Shown: positions 1 to 12,000 of the stretch, one piece after another
Layout of the letters: each line of letters opens with the position of its first letter
Position numbering within the stretch: position 1 is the first letter of the stretch
Assembly: GCA_946886085.1 (NCBI GenBank)
Contig: CAMPHX010000006.1
Coordinates: 1-15,835, forward strand
Direction of reading: 5' to 3'
Length of the DNA: 15,835 nt
Origin: an uncultured Flavobacteriales bacterium
GTDB lineage: Bacteria; Bacteroidota; Bacteroidia; Flavobacteriales; Vicingaceae
Translations under genes and position numbers: made by a program
The notes under the pieces: model-generated
What the model saw: only the letters and a program-made list of their open reading frames with translations
Told to the model about the DNA's origin: nothing
Databases searched by the model: none

Positions 1-3000
1 TGTGATTTCCGCTGCCTTTGACTTCATCATCCTTTTCGTGTCCGTTAAAGCCGTATCGGTACCCTGCAAAATCTTCACACAGGGTTTGTGTTACTTCTTC
101 TTCATGGGTAATGAGGGCATCGTCTATAAAGAAAGAGCCACTGGCGTTGTTGCCCGTACGGTACACTTTTATTACATAAGTTCCGGTGGCACTTGCCGTA
201 AATTGGTGGGTAAAGGTTACCACAAGGTTAGGGTTGCCATTGGCAACACTTTGGGTATAAATCACCGTATTGTTAGGGTCTAACAATTCTAACACGATGG
301 TGGAGTTAGAGGCAAAACCGTTTTCAATGGTTATGCTAAAATCATACACCTCTCCATTGGTAGCATTGATAGATTGCTGTACACCCAATAAACCTGCTCC
401 GCCACCTTGTTTTTTTACTTCCAATTTTCCATCGGTGGTAACACTTAAAATAGGGGTACTGCTTAATGCTGTCCATCCTTGGGTGGTTCCATCATCAAAG
501 TTGGTGTTGAGGTCTTCTACCACCAGGGTAAAGGTAACTTCATCGCACACTTCTTTGGTAAAGCTTCGGGCGTGTAGTGGTGCTCCAAATGGGCTGTAGT
601 CGTAAGTGAGCAATACATCCGGTTCGTAATAATCTACGGTATTGTCTTGGTCGGTATCTCGGGCTATTTTACGGTCGGAGATTACTGCCAGTACATTGCC
701 TAAATGGTTGCTTAGCTCATATTGTCGGTAGCCTATGTAGTGGCTATATTGGCTAGTGTTAGGCGGTGTAGTAGCTATCATTTCTACGGGAGCGTTGTTG
801 TTGCCTAAGCGGCTGCTTCCGTAAATGTTTCGTTCGGTAAGGGTATAGTGGTTGTCTTGGGTAACATCGTCTATGGTGTATTCGTAAATTGCCATTACGT
901 TGCCTTGTGCATCGCGCACATAGTAGGTGCTTTTTTCCCAATCGGTAGGGATAGCGGGGTCAAAATTAATGGTGCTGCTGTTAGGTGTCATGTTTCCGTA
1001 TTGGTGTTTGGCAATTCTGTTTCCGTTGGCATCGTACTCAAAAATAAGATTTTTTTTCAAACTTGATGCCATTCTTATGATACTTTTTATTTTGCCATAT
1101 ACGGTCCAGTTAATTTTATGTATTTCTTCTTGTTTGTCGGCAATAAGGTTGCCAATAGGGTCGTACATGTAATTATTAGAGCCATCGTTAATTTGTGCCA
1201 AGTTGTTGTTAAATAATCCCATGTCTTTAATGTCATCATCAAAGTGGTTTTTGCCGGGAGTAGGAGCATTGGGGTGGGTAGTAGCGGCATTATCATTTAC
1301 ATGGTACAAACGGTTGGCAATGGTATTGCCACCATCTTTGGCATATTGGTAAGTCATTTGGTCAAAGGTATTGCCGTCTTCATCGTTACGTTGTTGGGTA
1401 AGGATGTTTCCGTTGGCATCGTAAGTAAAGTAGTTGTAGAACCTGCCATCATAAGCTCCTGTATTTCCCCATTGGTTAAAGGTAGTTTGGTTGGGGTCTT
1501 GCTCTATGTTGGTAAAGGCGGCAGCGGTAATGAGTCGGTTCAGCTGGTCGTATTTATAAGCGGTAGCTTGTGGCAGTGGGTTAGGGGTAGGAGAAGGTGT
1601 GGTGGCGGTATAAATTTCGGGTTTTTTAATGGTAGTAACCATTGCACGGATGTTGCCATTAAACAGTTCAAAGGAGTTGTTAAATACATCGCTTCCTGCT
1701 AGGGTAGAAACCGGCAGGGAGTTGTTAGTAAAGTTAGCTGCAGCAATGGGTTGGTAATCGTTGTTGTGGTAATGCAGGCTAAAACCTACCGCATCGTTAG
1801 CAAATAGGGAGTTTGCACCGGTTCCGGTAGCATCTTGCCCCATGTCGTTGGCAGCATATAAGGCATCTGAATTTACATTTTTAAGCCAACCTTGTAGGGT
1901 GTAAGCATAGTCGGTACCTTGTACGTTGTTATCGCCTAGTTCAATACGTGCTAGTGGGCCGTGGTCGTAATAGAAATAGCGGGCTTCGTTGCTCCAAGTA
2001 AGGTTATTATCGCTCACCAATACTTCTTTAATACGGTTATCGGCATCGTAACTGTATTTATGGTGCCATTGGTCGGATTCGCCAGTTTGGTAGCTTACTT
2101 TGTTTACATTGCCCGAAACTAAATCGTAGAAATAATCTAAGCGTTTAAAACGTTGCGAAGCAGTAGAAGTATTGGCTGTTAGGTCTTTATTATCTTGCAA
2201 CAGGGTTTTTACATTGCCATGTATGTCGTAACTGTAGTGGGTAGCATGGTTGTAGGTGGTGGTATCGCTATCTAAGGTTTCTTCGTAGCACACCATTACC
2301 ACACGGTTACGGAAGTTATCTTCGTTAGGTGTAAACGTAGCAGGTAAAATAGCGGCTATACCTAAGGCTTGTTTATCGTAATAGGTTTGGGTAACTTGTG
2401 TTCTGGCACCTGTAGCTTCGTTTAACCAAGCAATGAGTTTGGCATCGTCAATTACATTAGGGTTGTAGGAAGCACCAATGTTGGTACCGAAAATATCCGT
2501 AAAGGTTATGTTGGCGGTATTTTCGGCTTTTTCGCCTACCTGAATAATTCTACCGAGCACATCGTAAATGGTATAGCTGTATTTTTTAGGTGAGCAGCCA
2601 AATTGTTTGCTGTTTTGCGAGATGACCAATCTTCCGAGTCTGTCGTAAAAGAATTTAGATGAAATTTCATTGGTTTCGTCACGCATTAAACGGGCGTAGG
2701 TTTGTAGTGCATTGGTAGCATCGTAATCGCCACCCAAAAAGGCATTGAAACGAGAGGCTACGGCTATGGTATAGGTATCTTTTTCTTCATCAACAGCTTG
2801 CGTAAGGATGTTGTCAGATATGTTTATTCCTTCCCATGTGATGGTGGTAATTTCCAGGTCAGTACCGTTGTTCCAAGAAACATTATCGGATCGGAAGAGT
2901 TGACCGTTGTCGCCTACAATGTAACCGAGTTGATTATCGTAAAAATCAACATCATTTAAGTTTACGGTAGTAGGCAATCCTGAAATTAAGCCGAGTACGG

Positions 3001-6000
3001 TAATTTCGGTAGGTGTAGCACCGTTAGTATTGTTGTAATTAATGATGGTATTGTCTTTCCCTACGGCAATAAAGGTATTGTTGTTGGTAAAATGGTGTAA
3101 TGCCAACAGGCTAGCGTCATTAATGGAAGCATTAGCAGAGCTTGGCGTACCCGGAGTGTTAATGGTGATGTTGCTCCAATTGCTACCGCCATTGGTTGTT
3201 TTGTAAGCAACGGCATTGTTGGCAGCATCTCCACCCACAATAAAGCCGGTATTTCCGTTTATACTGATATCATTAAGGGAGTTGGTAGCAGTTCCCGGCA
3301 CAGTAACGGTTGTAGCTAAGGAAGAGGAAGCTCTACCCAAGTAATTTTGTTCGCCCACAATAAAGCGGTCGTTAGCAGTAAAGGTAGCGTTTAATTCCAT
3401 AGGAATAGCACTAGTAAATCCACCTTGGGGTAAGATGATGCCGAAAGAAGTACCTGAGTTGTTGGTGCTTCTAACGGTATAGTTTTTACCTACTACCGTA
3501 CCGTTGTTGATGGAGCTGAAATGTATGCCTGTAAGTCTGTCGGTAAATACTTGTTTGGTAGGCACCACTGTAGCATTGCCACCAAAAAGCACGTGACTGA
3601 AATCTGCTCCGGCTATGAGTTTGCCGTTATCGTTGTATTTTACGGTATTGATACTACCGCTTTCGGAAGTAGTTAAAGAGGTGTAATTATTTAAGGTGTA
3701 ATCTGAGGTATAAAGTATGGTACCTGATTCACCTACTACCAATGCTTGAGTGGCAGGTGTATTTTGTTTGTCTATGGCTAATAAATTATTGGTAGTATTA
3801 GTGGTTTGTAAAGTGAAATTAGTACCGTTCCACCACACTAAACTACCGTTGTTTCCTGCCATAAGGGTATTGTTGCTTACATCTACTTTGTCGAGTGCGT
3901 TGAGGTTTGCTATGGTTGGCGTAACTTTAAGCACTAATTGGTTGCTGTTTCCGCTAAGCATTTTACCGTTGTTGGTAACGGCAGCAATGTTAGCAGGTTG
4001 AGTAACTACTACATCATTCATTTTTTCTACTCTTACATTGGTAGTAGTGGACGTTGCTGTATAAGTAGTTGCTGCTAATTGGTTGATGTCTCCTGCAAGG
4101 TCTATTAGTACTACAGCATCATTCGGCTGCACACTAAATAAGCGGGTGGATGTTGGAGCAGGCAGCGATAAACTAACAGAAGAATTAGTAAACGAACCGA
4201 AAGTTGGATTTGGTAATCCGGCACCAAGGTTTGCAGTAAACTCATGCATGGCGTTAGAAGTACTATTGTACAGCACAAATTTAGCGTTACTTAGTAATTG
4301 TATATCTGTAAATACATCTGTTATAGTAGATGCTTGGATTTGAAAAACTGATAGTGGTGTAGGAGTAACTAATGCTCTATCTGGGTAAACCTCAAACTCA
4401 ATTAAATTACCGTTGTTATCAATACCTAACCCCATGATGTGGTTGCCAGAAAAATGTACAAACCGTACTTGTTTGATATCAAAATTGATAGGTGTTTTTG
4501 TCCACGATGGGGTGGTAGCATTAAAATTATTGGTAACATACATATGTGTAGAAGAAGTAGCAACCACAATAAGGTTATTACCATTAGGTACAGCATACGC
4601 ATCGTTAAGTGTAACAACAGGAGTTGTAGCATCAACAAATTTAGGTTCATGTCCGATGCCGTTATTGTTGATAAACACTTTTACTACTTTGCCGCCATTA
4701 CAGCCTGCCATTAAACGAGCGGTAGTTCCGTCATTTTCGTATAAGTTCAGGGAATTATAGCTGAGTGTATTGTCTACTAAGCTCCAAGTAGTACCACCAT
4801 TGTTGGTTTTGTAGAGGTGTTGGTTAATAATGGCTACTCCATTGTTGACATCTTTAAAATAGATGTGTTCAAAATTGGCTCTGGTGTTGGTTTCGGTAAC
4901 GATCCAATTGGCTCCATTATCGGTAGTTTTTAGTAATAATCCGTTGTTTCCGGCAACTACCGCAGCACTGTTATCAATGGTGCTAACAGCAGTAAGGTCA
5001 TCTACACGGATGTCTTTAATAGGTGTCCAAGCAGAAGAACTACTTGCTCCTGTAAAGGTATTATAGCACACATAGTTATTGCCGTTGGTAGGGTCGTAAA
5101 CCGAAAGATAATACATGCTATTAGCAACATCTGCATCAATAGCGGTAATAGTGGCATTAGATGAAAAAATAGCAGGAGAAGTGCTTAAAGTTAACTTAGT
5201 TGGTACTCCATTTTGGTAATTTACTATTGAAAGGTTATCTCCCACTAACAAACCGTTTCCTGAAGCATCTAGGTATAAATCATTTAGATTTTCGGTAACA
5301 TTAGCTGTGTAAAGGTTAATCATGTCCCATGAAAAACCGCCATCTTTAGAAGCTAAGAAAACACCGTTGTTGCCTACAGCATAAGCATCGTTGGTAGTTG
5401 CCCATTGCATGGCATTGATATCGGCAGCTACTACATCATTTACTCTTGTCCAGTTGGCACCGCTATTGTTGGTGGTGTAAAGCAACCCTCTGTCTTTAGG
5501 AGTGCCACCCACCAATTGGTTTATCCATCCTACAAGGAAACCTTTAGAAGGGGTAACAAAATGGCTTTCTTCGATATGTAGATTGGTTGGTAAGCCATTT
5601 ACTCCTTGAAAAGCAATTAAATCCATGTTGTCGTGGTCGGGCAGGGTTTGCTTAGTCAGTTGATTTAAACTGTTGTATATGTACTTAGTTTCCATACGGT
5701 GGTTGGTATAGAAATTTTTGGTGTTAGTGCTTCTATCAGCAAGTATTCTCATAGAAAGATTATCGGAAGAATTAGTTGTTGACACAATGTCAACTCCTTC
5801 GGGTGGGATGGTTTTGATGAGGTTTCCTGCTTGGTCGTAATAATACAAGGTAAAATGATGTTCGGCATCATCATAATTTTTAGTAAAGCTTTCGTTTAGG
5901 TAGTTGGTGCAATGCTCAAGATAGCGTGTAATAAATTCTTGCGAAAGGCTATCGATATATTGTTGATAGGCATTAGCAGCATTTGTCAATGCAGTGTTAA

Positions 6001-9000
6001 TCATGTTTTCCACACAAGGGTTTACGTAAGGAATGGTAACCTCCGGAACGGTATCGATACTAACAGAATCGGGGCCACAAGGTAAGTCGGCACAGATGTT
6101 GGCTAAGTCTAATTCTCTTGGGGGTATGTCTCCTGCTGCTACGGTATCGTTTATACCGGCACCGGTACTTGGAAAAGAAATAGTACCACCGGCAGAAGTA
6201 GTATCTCTAATAGTACCTACGGTTTCTTTAAACTTAGGCACACAAGCACACAAGTTTCTTTTTTCAAATTCTGCTGCAGAATAAGTTTCTGTAATCATTG
6301 CGTTGGTAAGGTTGCTATCGGCAATCATTTGGTTATAAGCTAACACCCCTGCTTGGTAATCTTTAAAAGCTTGTTTACAGGGGTCAACGGCTTTACAATC
6401 AAATTCTTCACAAGGAACATCTACTGAACAATCGGGGTCTTTCAATGGCAATGGTAAGGTTAGATTTTGGTTGGCAGGCACTTCCAAATAAGGGCTAATG
6501 TATGCCATGTAACTTGATAGACATTCGCACATAGAAACTCCTTGTTCTTCGAGAGGAATAGGTAATTGGTGATTATTGAGTTGGGCATAACTAGAATTGT
6601 TGTAGTTATTTAGTAAATCTACCAACTGAAAGTATTGTTGAATACATTGTGTTTGTTCAGTATTTGTAAACCTAAATGCTGTGGTATCATAAAAAGGTAA
6701 TTTATTGGGTAGTTGAGTAGTGTCAGCAAAGGTGTTGATATAGGCGGTAAATCCTGCTTTAGCAAAAGCATTAAAGTATAGGTTATTTTTTTCTGTTTCC
6801 TGAAAAGAAGCCATTTGTAAATATGCTTCGGCATATTTAGCCAAGGGGTGATTGGTTTTAAAGTCTTCAAAGGCATTTACATAGGTTTTATACAATAACT
6901 TATTTGAATCAATAGAAGTGGTATCTATCATATTGTTTTCCACCATAAAAGACATAATATTAACCGCTTCGGAAGTGTTGTTTTGTAAACAAGTATCTAC
7001 ATGATTGATATAAGTATTACAACCTGTTGCTAGTCTGTTAGCCGCATAATTATCTATACTTACAATTTCTAAGGTATCTAAAGAGAGGTTATTGGCTCTT
7101 ATATTATAAATTTTAACTGCTTTTTTATATCGTTTGTATTCTTTATCAATGGAAAGTATTTTTCCGAAATCGGCAATAAACATATCAAAACGATGGAGGT
7201 AAATGCTATCGTCAATGGCAGGATTGAAATTGTCGATAAATTGAATATAATGCTGTACAAAACCTCCGGCACCTTTACGCATAATTTGATTATAAGTAGG
7301 TGTTTCTACAAAAGCGGAATCGGTAGAAGTTAAGCTTAAACGTGTATTTACATCGTTAACAGCTGCTTCTAAGGTAGGCATGAGTGCTAGGGTAGTGTCT
7401 GTTTCTCTAGCTCCGGAGTTAATACCTGATCCAAGTGTGTCATTAGGTTCGTAAGGATCTGTAGGATTACCAGGGTCACCGGCAAATTGTGTAGAATCGA
7501 TACAAGTTTCGCAATTGTTTAAAGGAACACAGGTGGTTGAACCGTTTACCAAGATAAACTGAGGGACACCATTAGGATCAATATAAGCGGCATCGAACAT
7601 AAAATCGTAATAGACATTGTTGTTAAGTTGACCAGTAGCTGTAAAGTTTTCAAATTGAGCAAAATCGGCAAAAGATAAGCCATCAGCAGATTCGAAAGAC
7701 ATGGTAATTTCACAATCGCCTACATTTAATTCGAGTGTAGTTAAACAAGGAGAAACATTACAATCTATGGTTTCATTAACGGTGGTAGTTACATTGTTAG
7801 CTGTTCCGAAATAGCTGATTAAACCCTGCGTCATAGCCGGACTTTGCATAATGTCTTCTAAATCGTTTATTGCAAAAGGATTTTTAAGCATTTCTGTTTT
7901 AAGCAGGTTGAAGAAATCATCTAGATTTTGATGAGCCGGAGTTTCACAATCTACCAAAGGAGGATTTTCGCAGCTGCCCAGTTCTAATTCTGTGGAGCTT
8001 CCCATAGTTTGAACGGTAGCTGTTCCGGAGATAGTTCCTAAGTTTAAGCCATTAGCATCAAAAGCCTCAATGGTAAACACATTGTTTCCTGTACTGGAAA
8101 TATTGATGTTGTTGAAAAAGCTGATTTGAGCAGGATTAATATTGTTAGGATTACCTGTAAATTGAAGGCTAATGGTATTGGTACCATCAGAAAATGTTCC
8201 TACGAAGGTAGGAGATAAACTCCAAGTAATGTTAGCCGTATTAGGAAGTAAATTGGAAATGTTAGCAGTGATAAAAGGAGCATAATTAGGGTTATTTCCA
8301 AATAGGAAACCAGAAGAAGTAAGGTGACCTTCTATTGCGATAACGCTTAGTAGCATTTGGATGTCTTCAGCCAATTCGTTAGGAGAGCAAATTCTGTTAA
8401 AGTTACAGTTGAGTATGTTCATGCAGGTTTCTCCGTTTATTTCTTCGAGTGTAAAACCACCATTACCATCATCTACTTTAGCGTAAACCGTAAATGTGTA
8501 GTTAGGAGCATTCAATCCGTTGGCATCAAGCCCTATAAAACCTAATACATCATTCCAGTTGAAACTACCTGAAACAGGTGTTAAAATGGTTTCGCAACTG
8601 GCAGCATTAGGAGAAGTGGTAATGAATTTAAGGGTATTGCCACTAAGAGCAGCATCGTAAGTAAATTGAGGGAAAGGCAACAGTGGGTTATTATTGCTTA
8701 AAGCAATTAATAATCCTGAAGTGGAAGGCAATGAGTTAAAGTTGAAATTAGTAGCTGTTAAATTTCCGGTAGCAGCAAGTTCATTAAGTACATTTTGGAA
8801 ATTGAAAGCAACAGGACATTGTCCGGTAATAGCATACATTTGGTAAGCAATGGTGTTAGGGTCAACTCCCATATCGCTTTCATCTAAAAATCGTTTTTGT
8901 TTGTATTTGAACAAGGCTCTTCTTTGGTAAGAACAAGGTTGTTGTGGATTATAATATTCGGAAGTAAAAATATTGGTGGTGGTAGCAAAACTTTTATTAA

Positions 9001-12000
9001 AAGGATTGAAAGAAGTGCTTCCGATACAATCGTTAAAACTTTCACAATTTTGGATAGCGTATTGGTCGTAAATGGTATTAATAATTTTATTTTTCTTTTC
9101 TAGGTAGAGCGCAACAAGTGTTATCCATTGAAAATCTTTTAGTTCAGCTTCTTCTTGAGGGGTTAAAGGAGGACCTACATCAGCTCCAAAGCTAAAGCAT
9201 GGTAGGGGAGATGGAGTAACTGTTAATCCAGCATTACCACACTTTTGGATATAAGCAGCGACTTCAATCATGTTTCTCATTTGACCATCAATTACATAAG
9301 AATTGTTAAAGGCGGTTATTAATTCATTAGCAGCTGTAGCGTTATAATTAGCTGCTCCGGTAAAGCTGATAAAAGGATCTGCATTGAAATTGAAGGTATA
9401 GCCATTAATGTTGTCTCCGCTGAGATAACCTGCTGCAACGGCATCCGTAAAAGAGAAATCCCTCAATTGAGCATCAAACAATTCACTGGAAAGGTTGTTG
9501 TTGTCTTCTTCCATGTGTCCTAAACATTGTTGGTAATAGCAATATTCAGGATGGTATTGTACTAATGATTGAGCCCATGAATCTTGCCAATAGGTACCTA
9601 CAAAATCGCCAACATTGGCTAAATATTGAGGACGAATATATAATAATCCACCGTTGTTGATAATATTACCGACATAAGTAGGATCTACAGCAGGAGCATA
9701 TCCACCTTGAGGAAGTGGCGTTACCTGAATAAAAGATTCATTACCAAACTCATCTACATAAATGTTTTGATTGGTATTGTTTAAAAATAGTTTAGGGTAC
9801 TTCCAATTACTGGTATAACTTGTGTTAGCTTGAAGGTAATAATTAGTAACAGTAGTATTATAAACGCTTAGCCAATACATGCCCACATTTATATTGTTAT
9901 TGGCATCTAAGAATTGTCCGTATTGTCCTCCCGGAGAAACATCAGCTAATAGCATTTCATAGGCAGTTTCGCACATGGTAAGTAATTTACAAGGAGCTAA
10001 ACATTCTTCGAGCATCATATCGTATTCAGCAGCAGTACCTAAGTTGTTAGCCACAAAATCTTCTTTTATTCCTAATGCTTCAGCACAAGATTCACAGGTA
10101 ATGTTACAGTCGTTGGTATCTATTTCTGCTAAGAATTCATCTTCAAAATCTTCTAATGTTTTAATACAGGTATTGTTGTCAGGATTAAGGTATTCTTGCA
10201 AATAGAAATTAATAGCATCTTCATTAATGGTTAATGTTTTTACAATGTTATAGTTTCCTACAGGTAGTTGGGCCGTAAATTGAATATCTTTTTGATAATT
10301 AGGAGAATTACAATCTACATTAAAAGTAACGGTATTATCACCATTGTCAGTAAAATTTCCTACCAGTTGGTTAAATTCGATAGGGTCATTGGTGTTAGCA
10401 TCTAGTAAGACTACACCACAATCATCCGTAAGTTTGATGGTTAAATCGTAAATACAATTAAAACACATGTCGGGCAGACACGCTTCTTCAAAAGAAGCAG
10501 TAATCATTTGGTAGTCGAAGGCATATGGTCCAGATGTAGTTACTAAGAAAGTTTCATTAAAAATCATTTGGTTTACTTTTCCGGCAGCAGTAGTATTGGC
10601 AGCGGTAGGTAAAATCATTTCTTGTGTTAAATTTACAGATGCACTGGTTTGAGAAGGAATAGGTTCTACATTGGTAGGAGGGTTTCCTGCTAAAGCGGTA
10701 GCAATTACTCTTCCTTCTTGGTCTAAATAAGAAACACTAATTTGGTTGTTAGCATCAATTACCATGTTTTTTTTGTAGTGAGAGGCATAACCTACTTCAG
10801 AGCCAAAAAGTCGGTCTATTTGTAATTGATCAGGTTTACCGTAAAAGAATTTTGTTTCGTGTCCGCTGCCTAATTTAAAATCTTCTCCAACGCCTGATTG
10901 TCTTCTAATTCTACCTGTATTGTCGGGAGTATATTCAATAACGGTAAAAGGATAATCATGCGCATCGGGAACAAATTGTTGATGAGCATCTTGTTTCGGG
11001 TTGTTTGGAGAGTAGTATAATGAAGCACCTGAAACATCAAGCATGGGTTCTACAGCAGTTTCGCAATCTGCTACATCTATATCAAAATCAATTTTGTTGT
11101 ATCCTGTACTGTTTTGGTTTTGATTAAAATTCGGATAAAATTTAATAGGTGGAGTAGTGGGTGAAGGGCAGTTTTCATCTAACACAGGCACAGGCAATAT
11201 ACTAACGGCAGCACGTCCTTGATGGTCATAAACCGTTTCGCCAACTATTACATTTTCATCAGAATTAATTTTAGTTACACTTTGACGATTACGTAGAGAG
11301 CCATCAAAATAACTGATTACTTCTTTTTTTTTGCCTTCTTCCGCAAAGTTGGTGGTTACTTGCCAGTTTTTTAAATTTTCGTGGGAGATGGTTTGGAATT
11401 TTTGATTTGCTGATAGACCACCTATATTTCCGGTTGTGTTTGCATTCCATACGCCATAAATCCATTTATCTAATTGTAAGGGGTCTTTTCCAACGGCTCT
11501 TACTCTATAAATTAAATATCCTCTTTCGAACAATAATGGCAATGTGTAATTGGTTGATTTTGTGTTTATTCTGGTACTATTGTGTTTAAAATCATAATTT
11601 AACGCGCTGGCAGAAAGGTTAGTAATAGTAGTAGGGTTATTAGCAGTAACGGTTGCTTCATAATCATTAATAAAAGCCCATTCCAACTGGTATTCTAACG
11701 CTCCTGTTATTGTTTGCCAACTGATTTCAATTTCTTCAGGAATATTAGATGGATCGCAGTCTAAATCTATTTCAGTAGGAGGGTTCATTGAAACTGCTGT
11801 ATTAGCAAAGGAAGTGAAATCAACTATTCGGTTTACCAAAATAGTTCCATCAATGTATGCATTTGAGGGTAAGTCGGTAACGGATATACCGTCTACTTTT
11901 ATAGTAACAATTTCAAATTGGTATTCATTAATGTTGTCAAAGATAAAAGCGTCTTTATCTTTAAAGGTTTGTTGGTCAAAAGGAGCATATTCTATAGTTA

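Noticed and set aside
1244..1702. Plus-strand open frames of up to 152 codons opposite the giant gene
   Set aside because: They lie antisense to a frame carrying clear RHS motifs, show no recognisable domain, and are expected by chance in a long gene with this codon use.
3000..5500. Tandem DNA repeat or CRISPR-like array suggested by recurring GTTGTT/GGTAGT strings
   Set aside because: The recurrence reflects Asn/Thr-rich codons in the propeller repeats; there are no identical repeats with regular spacers.
6619..6876. Other minus-strand open frames (for example 6619-6876, 4426-4650, 1087-1296)
   Set aside because: They are in other frames than the giant gene, have low-complexity Leu/Thr/Pro composition, and overlap the frame with family motifs.
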